The notes under the pieces are model-generated. The model worked only from the letters and a program-made list of their open reading frames with translations, ran no database searches and was not told the DNA's origin. From Trichomonas vaginalis G3 (lineage: Eukaryota > Parabasalia > Trichomonadida > Trichomonadidae), in contig NC_067204.1 of NCBI RefSeq assembly GCF_026262505.1, forward strand, positions 15,084,522 through 15,148,521: a stretch of 64,000 nucleotides of DNA, read 5' to 3'. The translations under genes and the position numbers were made by a program. Positions 49,715 to 59,799 of the stretch are shown piece after piece (the stretch's first letter is position 1; each line of letters starts with the position of its first letter).

Positions 49715-51316
49715 ATGTACGCCGCTCAGAATATAACGCCAACAGTTTTGGATGCCATGAATGGAAATGTTTCCGAATGGTATAACGAATGCGACAATGC
49801 CATTAGAAGGTCAGAAATAGTTCCTGGAACTTACGAATATACAACTGCTGTTTCTTATGGAAACGTAGGTGAGTTTGGAGAAGGTTCTTCAACAACAGTA
49901 GATATTGCTTGCGACAGGTTTCATATATTTCTATTGACAACTCTTTCTTATACGTGGAACAAGACATTGAAATAAAACCTTCTGCCAAGTTGTCTGACAA
50001 GAAAGGTTGCAATGGAATTTTCTATGTCGGATACCAATATGCTCCAGAAGTTTTTATGGATATAAGATATATTCTAACTCTGACTTAGTTCAAACAGTAA
50101 CATGGGCAAACTATGAATGGTTCGCTTTGAGAAAACTCAGTACAACCACAAGCTAGAGAACAAACAGACCAGTATGCAACTATTGAGAAAATAAGAAGAC
50201 TTGACCCTAACGTTCCAGGAGTTTATGTTAACTTTCTGGTTCAGATGGAAATGCTGTCACTAAAGTAAAACTGAAACTTAGAGTTCCTTTGTCATCTTTC
50301 CTCATCTTCAGGTTTTTTAAGATACTTGCCAAACTGGGCAGGAAAAATTTCTATCGAACTTACTCCAAGCAAAAATAACTTAGTCATTGCACCAACACAA
50401 GACCCATTCACTCTTACAGACGTAAAGGAACAAATAAAACGTCATTCGCCGAATTTTGCAAAGACAAAGTTGACTTAGACTTTGGTTTCTCAAACCTCAA
50501 CACTGAAGTAAACTATTATTTCAATGCTGCTGGAGATGCTTGGGACCCAGTTAAGTTTACATGCGAAAAGTTTGAATGCAAGAGAATAGAAAGCAGACTT
50601 GCAGTCTATATGTTGGACCCAGATATTTCAAATGCTTTAGCTGCCAATATATTGCAGTTCCACTTATGTTCCCTATACACCAAATATCTGTCAAAGACTT
50701 TGCAGGTGAAGTTGGAAACCAAAGTGCTGACCCAGGTGCAAGAACAGATATTGCTTTAACAACTGCAATGAAACATGCAGATACTATGTTTGTACTGTTC
50801 AGACGAACTATAAATGACTATTCTTGTTTTACAACCCTGGTATTAATATCATATAAACATAGATGGCAAATACTATCCAAGAGAAGAATATTCTACAGTT
50901 GAGGATATGAGGTCATACAACTTGACATTAGATGCTATGAACTTTAACAACAACTTCACAACAACCATTAACCCTGAAATGCAAAGTTCTATTATGCCAT
51001 ATGTGAAAGTATGGACTCATACAGGAGGTCAAAAAACTCAATATACAAATGGAGACCGTTCAAACTTTTGGCTTGGCATTCCATTTGCTGACTCAGAAGA
51101 CTTTATGGGTGGTATTTCAACTGTTGTACAGTTCAAATACAATATACTGGTGACAGAGACGGTCCAGATGAACTGAGAGCAAAGAAGTTTACAAAACCAA
51201 TAGCACTTTTCACGGAAGATGCTCTTTTGAAGATTCGTTCGATGAAACCTGCTGGGGCTCCTCAGATTGGCATAACGACAGCTTCCATCGAGCAGATTTT
51301 GGCAGCAGGTCAGTAA
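49715..51316 (+). pseudogene. Major-capsid-like gene (broken)
   Basis: Begins MYAAQNITPTVLDAMN and has features expected of a Polinton double jelly-roll capsid protein: a size of about 530 codons, strand-rich sequence, a VPLMFPIHQISVKDFAG-like segment in the second half and a position directly before the minor capsid candidate. Several breaks; it is a fossil as it stands. The counterpart in element A is outside the window. The assignment is by context and general look. Confidence 0.5.
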
Positions 51317-51624
51317 GTTGTTCTTGAACTGACTTCTCTCCGTCAAATATTGACAGTACGCCAGTTTTGACATAAATTGTATATACTTTCCTTTAGAAAT
51401 ATCGGTCAGTTTTTGTTATATTTTTGTCTGCTTCAAGAAACTTTCACCATTTCAGTTATACCAACTTTCTTTGCTTTATGAAAATATTTTGGTTCAGCAA
51501 AGACTGCTATTCTATAACATTTTCCATTGTTTGTATAAAGAACTATTCTGTCAATGTATTTGTATTGTTTGTGTGTGTAAACTTTGTTCTGCTTCAATTC
51601 GAAGAGATACTCGAATACGTCCAT
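51317..51624 (-). pseudogene. Counterpart of the gene at 1-312 (broken)
   Basis: Starts with the same MDVFEYLFELKQ as element A and is divergent from the gene at 51643 with the same 18-bp spacer. Looks broken, about one break. It converges on the capsid-like gene. Confidence 0.5.
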
Positions 51625-51642
51625 CTTTTTATTCTAAGTAAA

Positions 51643-52222
51643 ATGTCATTTCCGAAAAATAGAAGCGTGAGTGTTTCAAAAGGTTTAATGGCGGTGGCAG
51701 ATGTGAAGTTAAATTCACCAACTCAAACAAACAGTCAAAGTGTTTGTTGTCAATGTCAAAGAAAGAGATGTTGAAGTGGGGAAACCATACGAAGACCAAG
51801 ATGGTATAACAATAGTTCCTGTAAAAGAAAACCAACATACCCTGAAGTTAGCAGAGACTTAAGTTCTGTTGCAGATATTCGAAATGACTACCAACAACTT
51901 AAAGACAAACTTAAAACTCAGGAGAAGATTTGTCAAGCTTTGGGTATAATGTTAAACTTGGTTGAGCACAACCTGTAAAAGTGAACTCATATGTCATCGC
52001 ACCTCATGAAATTTTGAAAGAACTATTGAAACTTTTGACAGAGGCAGACGATATAAACATCAAAGAAATAGAACCCGACATTGCTTGCTGTGGTGTTTCA
52101 TACAATGTCATTGACAAGATATACGTTATGAAGGAGGTGAAACGTTGAACTTAAAATATAGTTTCCCAGACGTCATAAAAATATTTGACGACCACAACAT
52201 TTCATTAAAGTTTGTTTGCTAA
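51643..52222 (+). pseudogene. Counterpart of the 193-aa gene at 331 (broken)
   Basis: Nearly identical in sequence to 331-912, with the same start and end, but broken, about four breaks. It ends 4 bp before the next gene, as in element A. Confidence 0.7.
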
Positions 52223-52226
52223 GTAA

Positions 52227-53016
52227 ATGGCAGAAGACATAGTGGTTTATACTATTACGACTAAAAACCCTGAGTCATATAATTCTATAACAACAAACTT
52301 ACAAAGTCCTCAAGGACGATATTGTAAACTGACCTTAAACACGATGACGACTAAAGCCTGTTTTGCTCTTTTGACACCAGAAGACTTTGTTGTTGTGAAT
52401 GGTAAAAATACTTCTTGAAGATACTTACTCAGATATACCACAACAGGTTTTGTTGACTTATTTAATACTTTAAGGACGGAGTAACATGTGCTGCAACTAG
52501 AGCAGGTTTCATTATGTTTGGATGTCCGACTGAGTTTACTATAAACAATATGAGCTATAATACAAAACTTATTTCTGGTTTTACTACCAACAGTTTCCTA
52601 TAACAGGAAAAGGTGTCATACAAGGAATGTCTGTTCCATTGACTTTAAGTACACCTATTTTATATTGTTTCAAACTTAGGTTCAAAGTGCTATTCGAATG
52701 TTGACAGAAACTACTATGACCAAAAGATACTCATGCGTATAAACAACACTTTCTCTGCTGGTTTGCCTATTGTTCATTCGAATGCAGAGTTTTCAGCTTT
52801 AGTAAACTCAAACACTTTAGCAAAATAAACTTAACCTTAGTTGACGCAAACTTTGTTCCTGTAAAACTTTTATGTCCTATGTATTTGTCAATGACGGCAG
52901 AAAGTTTCGAATTGGAAGATGCAACTGGTGAAAGTATTGTACTACAAGAACAACTTCAACAACAAATAGCTCAAGAACAACAAATGCAACAAATGGAACA
53001 ACAAAGTCAAGAATAA
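52227..53016 (+). pseudogene. Counterpart of the putative minor capsid gene (broken)
   Basis: Closely matches 917-1723, including the Gln-rich end, whose repeats differ in number and sequence. Several breaks. Confidence 0.65.
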
Positions 53017-53046
53017 AAAAATAATATTTTTTTTTATTTTATAAAA

Positions 53047-54282
53047 ATGTACAGAATAGATGTTTCAGATTTTTATGACTTCCAAGCATTCAGAAATATG
53101 TGTCCATTTCGAGACTATAACAAAGCAGTCGAGAATTTGAAACGTTTAGTCATTTATGTTGACTCTGCCCCAGAATGTTATGTCATGAAAGAATGGGATG
53201 TTGTCTTTAACAAACCAAGAGCAACAATAGTTTCAGAACAAGAATGTAGACAGAAACTTAAGAAAATAAAAGTCGTACAAGTTGGCATGAAGATGTTAGA
53301 TGCTTGGGATATCTTATTGTCAAAGTTAGAAGATTTTTCAGTTCGAGGTATAAAGTTCTATACACCTTCTCCAAACTTCTATTCTATCTTCACTGGATAT
53401 AAATACGAACAAGTAGAATGGAAAGAAAATGTTATAGAAGCTTGGTTAGACCATGTCAAAGAAATTATATGCAATGGAAACGAAAAGGTTTATGAGTATA
53501 TCTTATGTTGGTTTGCAAACATCTTACAACATCCAAGTGCTAAAAATGAAACTGCTCTCATTATAATTGGAAAACAAGGAACAGGTAAGAACACATTCTT
53601 TACAGATATTTTGTGCAAACTGTTAGAGGGCTATTCGAATCCGAATATGACAAACTTAGAAAACATCTGTGGCAAGTTTAACTCCTCAATAGAGAATATG
53701 AAACTTATAGTATGTAACGAACTTCAAAGTATAGATACAACAAAAGTTTTGAACTCAGATGCTTTGAAGAGTCTTATAACAGACAAAGTTGGAGTTGTTG
53801 AAAGAAAATATAAAGACCAAAGAGTTTGTGAAAATGTTGCAAACTTCATTATGGTTTCAAACAATGCTGTTCCGATGAAGTTAGAAAGTTCTGACAGAAG
53901 ATATGTAGTTGTCAGAACGTCAGATTCTCATATGCAAGATACAGAATATTTTGACGACTTAGCAGAAACTTTGACATCTGACTTTTACAACCACTTGTTC
54001 TCATATTTTATGACATTAGATATTTCTAAGTTCAATCCAAGACAAATTCCACATACCGAAGAGAGACAAACATTGTTAGAAGCAAACAAGAGTGTTTATG
54101 AACTGTTTATAGATGAGACTAACTTTGAGTGTTTAGATGAAAGGTCATTGTACGATGAATATAAACAATATTGCCAAGAGTATGGTTATATGACAGCGTC
54201 TAAACGAACATTCTTGGCAAATGTCAAAAATCTTTTAGATGTTCAGAACGGCGTATATACAAAGAAAAATTTTTCTGAGTAA
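53047..54282 (+). CDS. Superfamily 3 (D5/DUF5906-like) helicase, element B
   Basis: 411 residues, intact, with the same Walker A, Walker B and motif C as the element A copy. The roughly 8 amino-acid changes I count are conservative and outside the motifs. Its being whole beside broken capsid genes is noteworthy. Directly downstream, where element A has an HNH cassette, there are only 35 bp of A/T sequence before the next start. Confidence 0.88.
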   Translation: MYRIDVSDFYDFQAFRNMCPFRDYNKAVENLKRLVIYVDSAPECYVMKEWDVVFNKPRATIVSEQECRQKLKKIKVVQVGMKMLDAWDILLSKLEDFSVRGIKFYTPSPNFYSIFTGYKYEQVEWKENVIEAWLDHVKEIICNGNEKVYEYILCWFANILQHPSAKNETALIIIGKQGTGKNTFFTDILCKLLEGYSNPNMTNLENICGKFNSSIENMKLIVCNELQSIDTTKVLNSDALKSLITDKVGVVERKYKDQRVCENVANFIMVSNNAVPMKLESSDRRYVVVRTSDSHMQDTEYFDDLAETLTSDFYNHLFSYFMTLDISKFNPRQIPHTEERQTLLEANKSVYELFIDETNFECLDERSLYDEYKQYCQEYGYMTASKRTFLANVKNLLDVQNGVYTKKNFSE

Positions 54283-54317
54283 ATTTTAAAAAAATATTTT
54301 TTTATCCGATAGAAAAG

Positions 54318-54736
54318 ATGGCAAAATTCATCTCAGTAAACAAGTACATGACAGAAGTCAAAGAAGAACTAGACCCATTCGCATATTTGAATGTTTACTT
54401 CTACCATTTTGAAAAGTCTACATTTGACAAAGTTTGGAACATCGAACCAGTTAAGTTGCTATTGTGACTAAAAATGGTGCGAAATTTGAAGACTTAGACA
54501 TTGACGGTATGTTGACAGTCAAAGAAAATTTTGACAGAAAGTTCTCAAACCTTAAAGAAGGCAAAGCATACAAACTTGTTATACCTTATGAACCAAAGAA
54601 GACAGACGACTATGAATATTATGAGTCTAAGATAGTTGAAGTTCAAGGTAAATTGGGTAAAAAGATTTTAGAGTCTAAGCCAGTGTTTGCTCCTAAAGAG
54701 GAAGAGAACATTGACATTGACCCAGAAATGTTCTAA
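54318..54736 (+). pseudogene. Counterpart of the 139-aa gene at 3651 (broken)
   Basis: Same leader (ATCCGATAGAAAAG) and end (IDIDPEMF) as in element A. Broken, about one break. Confidence 0.65.
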
Positions 54737-54752
54737 AAATAAAATTTTATTT

Positions 54753-55244
54753 TTACATGTCAAATTTCTTTTTCTCTGGAACTGGTTCAGGTTCTTTCTT
54801 CTCTTCTTCTACTTTCTTTTCTTCTTCTACTTTCTTTTCTTCTTCTACTTTCTTTTCTTTCTTTTCTCTCTTCTTCTTCTTCTCTGGTGGAGTTATGTCA
54901 AATTTGGCGCAACCATATTTATGTAAAAGTTCTTTGTCCTTTAATAGCTCTTCTATTCTGTTTTCTATTTCATCTTCAAGAACAGCGCATGTGTCTTCTT
55001 TGCATTCTAAGAACTTTTGTTGGACTTCAGCTTTCCAATCGGCGTCATCTCTGTCAACAAGTCTGTCATTGACAAATTTTAAGACTTCTCTGCTTAATGT
55101 TTTATGGTTCTTGTCATATTCCCAGAAACAGAACTTTAGAACAAATTCACCTTTCTTGTTTACACTATGTAAGATTTTATGGTCTACAGATGTTTTGCTG
55201 TCGAAAAGCTTGTCTCGAATATAGATAGCGAAATCGCTAGACAT
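54753..55244 (-). CDS. Unknown Lys/Glu-tailed Maverick protein, element B
   Basis: 163 residues, the counterpart of 4087-4542. The charged tail contains three KVEEEK units against one in element A, a simple expansion of an 18-bp repeat. The globular N-terminal 110 residues are well kept. Divergent from the ATPase. Confidence 0.65.
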   Translation of the reverse strand: MSSDFAIYIRDKLFDSKTSVDHKILHSVNKKGEFVLKFCFWEYDKNHKTLSREVLKFVNDRLVDRDDADWKAEVQQKFLECKEDTCAVLEDEIENRIEELLKDKELLHKYGCAKFDITPPEKKKKREKKEKKVEEEKKVEEEKKVEEEKKEPEPVPEKKKFDM

Positions 55245-55280
55245 TTCCTAAAAGATAAAATTTTTAATTTTTCTAAAAAT

Positions 55281-56156
55281 ATGTTAGAAAAAAAGTTTGC
55301 TGACATTGACAAGAAATTTGAGAATGTTTTAAACAAGAACAAGAGGAAGTTAGAAAATGCTCAGATAAAGCCTATACATGACAAGTTCTTATTTGCTCAG
55401 AATGGTATAACAGGTCTAATTGCACCGCCTGGGTCGGGTAAGACTTTCACTTATCTTAAAATGGCTGCACAACAACAAGAACTAGATGAGAAGAACCCAT
55501 TCTATGAGTTAGTTGTTATTTGTAGTACTTCTGGTCAATTTGACCAAACCGTCAATTCGTTCAAAGATATTATAAAGAAGTCTAAGTTAGTATGTATAAA
55601 AGACTCTGAGTTGTTGGATTGGATAAAGAAGTACCAAAGAAGAGTTTTGAAGTACAATGCTATAAATGAGTATGTCAATTCGAAGTTTAAAGACCCAAAT
55701 GAGGAAATGCAGAGAATATTAGAGAAGAAACACTTCAGAAACAAACAGAAAGAGATAGAATACATTTCGAAGAAATTGCAATCTTACGATTGGAAGACTT
55801 ACCCTCATAGATGTCTTCTTATCTTAGATGATTTCGCCTCTCATCCTTTGTTAAAGAACAGAGAACAAGACATGTGTCGAATTCTTAAGAAGCTCAGACA
55901 CTTTAACATCTCAGTTGTCATTTGTGTACAGACAGCAAAGAGTTTAAGTAAGGATGTTAAAAGAATACTTACTGATATCATACTTTTCCCCGGATTGTCC
56001 GAAGACGATTTCATGGAACTTATGAAAGAGTCCATGGCAGGTAAGTTTGACAGACATGAACTATGGGAGAAGTACAAAGTCATACAAGACCCTCATACTT
56101 CTTTCAGAATTCATATCTACGCAAACAAAGTTCAAATTGTAAAAAGTCAAGCTTGA
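55281..56156 (+). CDS. A32-like (FtsK/HerA) DNA-packaging ATPase, element B
   Basis: 291 residues, intact, with Walker A APPGSGKT and Walker B CLLILDD. Only a few changes from the element A copy (for example DSELL for DTELL). An 18-bp piece of its 3' end (GTCAAGCTTGAAAAATA) is repeated at about 56545, flanking a 400-bp insert of short repeats. Confidence 0.88.
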   Translation: MLEKKFADIDKKFENVLNKNKRKLENAQIKPIHDKFLFAQNGITGLIAPPGSGKTFTYLKMAAQQQELDEKNPFYELVVICSTSGQFDQTVNSFKDIIKKSKLVCIKDSELLDWIKKYQRRVLKYNAINEYVNSKFKDPNEEMQRILEKKHFRNKQKEIEYISKKLQSYDWKTYPHRCLLILDDFASHPLLKNREQDMCRILKKLRHFNISVVICVQTAKSLSKDVKRILTDIILFPGLSEDDFMELMKESMAGKFDRHELWEKYKVIQDPHTSFRIHIYANKVQIVKSQA

Positions 56157-56570
56157 AAAATATAAGTGTTTAGTCTTAGTCTGTTGTGGTGCTGGGTCTG
56201 TCGGTTCTTCTGGCTTTGGGGCTGTCGGTTGGTGGTACGTCGGACATTCGTTTGTGTCCTGTCGGAAGGAAGAACTTTTCCAGTTGTCGGGAAAATTTTT
56301 TCCAGTTGTCGGGAAAAATTTTTTCTGTTGGAAGGAAAAACTTTTCCTGAAGTTCGACCAAAAAGTTCTCAATTTTCGAAAATTTGAATGGTTTACGGAC
56401 GGACAACTGGAAAATTTTTTCTGTCGGAAGGAAAATTTTTTTCTGTCGGAAGGAAGAACTTTTCTTGTCGGAAGGAAGGACTCGGAATGCCAGAAGGATT
56501 TGACAAGGCAATATACTTTATAGAGCTACCTGAGCCATCTGAAGTCAAGCTTGAAAAATAAATGGCTCAT
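56157..56570. repeat. Degenerate short-repeat insert after the ATPase
   Basis: Many imperfect copies of TCGGAAGGAAGAACTTTT-type units. The piece is flanked by direct repeats of the ATPase 3' end. It also carries an MSDVPPT-coding stretch on the minus strand at about 56230, seen again at 58152. No complete gene. Confidence 0.6.
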
Positions 56571-57464
56571 TTACTCTACTTGTTTGAAGTTGTCAAAATA
56601 CTCTGTTATTTTTTCCTTTAACAATGGCAAATCTTCTTTGAATGTAAGTATTGTACAACCTTTCATATCATAGTGTGTTTGAGGTAAAGTATCTTGAACT
56701 ATTTGTTTCACATCTTCATTCGGTGTCATTGAAATCGGTAAGTTTTCGCGATAGAACCAATTTCTGTCAGATTTGTAAATCTTAGCAAGGTCGTAAAAGC
56801 TTTTGTTGTTTCTTCTGACTAAATGCAACATAACCATATCTTTATCTTCTTCATTTTCCATCTCTTCAGTATAAATCATATACTTATAGTTCTTTTCCTT
56901 TCCTTTTGGTACCGAACGTGGTATTCTTTTCTGAATGCTTTTGTCTTTTGCTTCAAGCTTGTTTTCCATCTCTTCACGTTCTTGTCTGTGAAGTTCGTCA
57001 AGAAGTTTACAAACATACCATGAATAGCGAGCTGAAGCCCATTGTGCCACATTATTTACGAGAAGTCTATGAACATAATATCCTCTCAAACCATTTGGCA
57101 ATTTTTCACGATTTTCATAGAGTTTTGGCGACTGGGGTTTTTTCCCCACTCGCTGTTCTTCACGATTTTCATAGAGTTTTGGCGACTGGGGTTTCCCTCC
57201 CACTCGCTGTTCTTCACTGTTTTCAGAAAAAAGTATGTCTCGCTGTGCTTCGCTCAAAAGTTCTTGTGTGCTTTGGTTCCTAAACCAGTCTTTAGGAAGC
57301 TTAGTATCTGGAGCAAAACATGCTGTCAAAATACTTTGCATTTGGTACATATCGTCTTTGACCGAACGAATGAGACGGAGTTGTTTGTTAAACTGTATGT
57401 ACTCATATTCTTCATTTATAGCTTCATGGACTATAACTGTTGTTGTGTTCTCTGTTGTTGACAT
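56571..57464 (-). CDS. KilA-N-domain protein with palindromic coding inserts
   Basis: About 297 residues. The start at 57464 is chosen because the preceding GTATGTAA and ACAG leader matches that of the gene at 7747. The KilA-N core ends in LRGYYVHRLLVNNVAQWASARYSW, typical of this viral DNA-binding domain. Just before it are two copies of QRVG-KPQSPKLYENRE encoded by hairpin-forming DNA (57107-57220). A coiled coil and a C-terminal region (about 200-297) resemble the layout of iridovirus and poxvirus KilA-N proteins. Probably a regulator or DNA-binding protein; absent from element A. Confidence 0.7.
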   Translation of the reverse strand: MSTTENTTTVIVHEAINEEYEYIQFNKQLRLIRSVKDDMYQMQSILTACFAPDTKLPKDWFRNQSTQELLSEAQRDILFSENSEEQRVGGKPQSPKLYENREEQRVGKKPQSPKLYENREKLPNGLRGYYVHRLLVNNVAQWASARYSWYVCKLLDELHRQEREEMENKLEAKDKSIQKRIPRSVPKGKEKNYKYMIYTEEMENEEDKDMVMLHLVRRNNKSFYDLAKIYKSDRNWFYRENLPISMTPNEDVKQIVQDTLPQTHYDMKGCTILTFKEDLPLLKEKITEYFDNFKQVE

Positions 57465-57584
57465 ATCTGTCTTTACATACAAAATAAAAAAATAAATAAA
57501 AATAAAACTAACTTTATTTTTTTAAAGTTTGGTCATCCTTCACGGTATGACAAATATACTATATTTTACTTAAAAATATGCAAG

Positions 57585-57658
57585 CGGCTCATAGCTCAGT
57601 GGTATGGGCTACCTCGTTAAAGGCGTCGAAGACCTCGGTTCAAATCCCGATTCGCCCA
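57585..57658 (+). tRNA. tRNA-like sequence (probable tRNA pseudogene)
   Basis: It has a strong A box (TAGCTCAGTGG at 57592), a D stem GCTC/GGGC, a B box (GGTTCAAATCC at about 57638) and a T7 terminator at 57661. The acceptor and T stems have several mismatches and the anticodon arm does not fold cleanly, so I cannot assign an amino acid. It lies inside the accessory zone of element B, between the KilA-N leader and a tandem array. Confidence 0.45.
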
Positions 57659-57763
57659 GGTTTTTTTCCTTTTATGCAGTGAAATTTCATGTACATAGGT
57701 TACTTTGGTGTTAGACCCTAGTGAAGAAAATAGAACGATATAAGTTTACATTTGTAAAGTTGG

Positions 57764-58121
57764 ACGATAAAAATCTCTGCTCCTAGCAGTACTGCTACTG
57801 TCAGTAAAAGTACTGCTACTGTCAGTAAAAGTACTGCTACTGTCAGAAAAAGTACTGCTACTGTCAGTAAAAGTACTGCTACTGTCAGTAAAAGTACTGC
57901 TAATGTCAGTAAAAAGGAAAATTTGAGAGGGTTTTCGACGATAAAGTACTGCTACTGTCAGTAAAAGTACTGCTACTGTCAGTAAAAGTACTGCTACTGT
58001 CAGTAAAAGTACTGCTACTGTCAGAAAAAGTACTGCTACTGTCAGAAAAAGTACTGCTACTGTCAGTAAAAGTACTGCTACTGTCAGTAGCAGTACTGCT
58101 AGGAGCAGAGATTTTTATCGT
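57764..58121. repeat. 21-bp tandem array enclosed by 37-bp inverted repeats
   Basis: The unit contains AGTACTGCTACTGTCAGTAA and occurs about six and seven times in two runs split by a short unique piece (about 57911-57945). The whole is bounded by perfect or near-perfect inverted repeats (57764-57800 and 58085-58121) containing ATAAAAATCTCTGCTCCTAG. It could be a small mobile or replication-related unit. Confidence 0.85.
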
Positions 58122-58170
58122 TGTGGTCCGACGGTTAAGCCACAGACGAATGTCCGACGTCCCACCAACC
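58109..58170 (+). repeat. 61-bp inverted repeat, left copy
   Basis: Inverted match to 60495-60555, containing TTGTGGTCCGACGGTTAAGC. A shorter related piece (ACGTCGGACATTCGTTTGTG) is at about 56238-56257. Confidence 0.85.
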
Positions 58171-58480
58171 GAGTCCAATCTCAAACCAGAGGAACCTAAA
58201 GCACCAGCCCCTGCACCTCAGTTCCAGCAATTCCAATCTCAATCCAAATTACTACCAATTTCCACCTCAAGGTTACTACCAATTTCCACTACAAGGCTTC
58301 CCGAACTACCCTCCTCAGCCTATGCCTTACTTCCCCAACCCTTGGATGTTCCAGCAAGCTCCACCCCAGCAATTCCAATCTCAATCTCAATCGAAGAGAG
58401 ACCAAGACTTCGAAGAAGGTCTGAACCGTTTACGCAAAGATTATGCCACAGCTCCAATTGAGAGAAAGTTGTTCCCGGAC
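58152..58480 (+). pseudogene. Pro/Gln-rich protein gene (broken)
   Basis: Begins MSDVPPTESNLKPEEPK and is Pro/Gln-rich with repeated QFQSQSQ; the last part (EEGLNRLRKDYATAPIERKLF) looks globular. Broken, one or two breaks. The end runs into a GGTGA block. Another copy of the MSDVPPT start is at about 56230 on the minus strand. Unknown function. Confidence 0.5.
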
Positions 58481-58495
58481 CAAAAATATAATTTA

Positions 58496-58718
58496 GGTGA
58501 AGAGGTGACATCTCACCCGTTTTCTCACCTGTTTTCTCACCTCTTGAATTTGTCAAGACTTCTTCGTAAACGTTATTTTTTAAATTTTGTGAAAACTCAA
58601 CGGTTTGACACAAGCCCTAAAAATTATTTTACTCAGAATTTTGTTGCTGAATTCAGCAAAAATATATTTTAGGTGAAGAGGTGACATCTCACCCGTTTTC
58701 TCACCTCTTTTCTCACCC
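58496..58718 (+). repeat. Two GGTGA-type 46-bp blocks beside the 304-aa gene counterpart
   Basis: Blocks at 58496-58541 and about 58673-58718 have the standard spacing, with CATC as the central spacer. They take the same place as the TGTTA blocks at 5544-5695 of element A. Confidence 0.9.
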
Positions 58719-58726
58719 TAGTTATT

Positions 58727-59640
58727 TTATAACCGTTTTACATGAATTGTACGATGTATATTTGAAATCCTAAACAATTTCGTAGCTTCTATTTCTTCTG
58801 TCAGTACATCGAATGTTTTAACAATGCCGAAAGTTTCTTTATATTTCTTCTTGACGTCAGATAGAAGGAAATCTTCTGCTGTTGGATAGTTTTTGTTCAG
58901 AAATTCTAACATGTCCATTTTATTTTCTGCTGGTTTTTCTGCTTCTTTCTTTAAGTCTGCATAGTCGTTTCGCATACGTTCTATCTCTTTGACGGAGTAG
59001 TTATATTTCCTCATTGCTGCTTTACATTTTGAACATTGCGGGTTCATTTTTGCATTGTACATTGAAACCTTACCTGCAAGTACGACTAAGGCGTCAATGG
59101 TTTTTCTTTAAATCTGAAAGCAGTTGGTCTTATCTGTTCGTTCCATATTTTACCCTTCTGTCTTTATCTTTATCTGCCATACACATTCAGCAACTAACGA
59201 AACAAAGTTGTCGTAGGTCTTAAACTCCCCAGATTTATATATGTCAGAGATGTTCTTATATACCAATATCGCAGTCTTGTCCATGACTTTGTGGTTGCAA
59301 TGAAAACCAAGGAATTCATAATTTACCTTTCGTATGAACTTCTTTATTTCTACCGAATCAGTTGGTTTCACTTCAATTTCGTCGAATTCAGGAATAGTTA
59401 GTTTTTTGTTGTTGGATTTCAGGTAGTTTAGGTAGATGGTCAATAAATCCTGCATTTCATAAAGATACTGTTCATTTTCTTCATCTTTCGCACTACAGTC
59501 TAAAATTACTTGTTAACAGTTCTTGCTTTATCTTCTGGATTTCTGTTTCGAAAGTATTGAAGAAGGAATGAAGCTTTTCATTTCTACTAACATTGACGTA
59601 GGATTCATGACTAACGAGTTTGGTGAAGTTGTTGCTAACA
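58727..59640 (-). pseudogene. Counterpart of the 304-aa gene at 5703 (broken)
   Basis: Clear match to 5703-6617 over its full length, with the PQCSKCKAAM motif and a C-terminus ending HVKRL. Several breaks. It keeps the leader TTGTAAGAACATG and GGTGA blocks on both sides. Confidence 0.7.
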
Positions 59641-59714
59641 TGTTCTTACAATAAAAATAAAAAAAATATTTTATAAAAAACTAAATATATTTTTTATCTT
59701 AAGGAAATTCATGA

Positions 59715-59775
59715 AAATCCAACGGTGAGAAACAGTGAGAAAACGGGTGACATCTCACCTCTTCACCTAAAATAT
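59715..59775 (-). repeat. GGTGA-type block upstream of the 304-aa gene counterpart
   Basis: Inverted block with GGTGA and TCACC pentamers and a CATC centre, in the place where element A has four TGTTA blocks. Confidence 0.8.
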
Positions 59776-59799
59776 ATTTTTGTCGAAAAAATGGTTCAT

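Noticed and set aside
57906-58184. Minus-strand frame rich in Ser, Thr and Asp
   Set aside because: It is only the 21-bp tandem array read in one frame.
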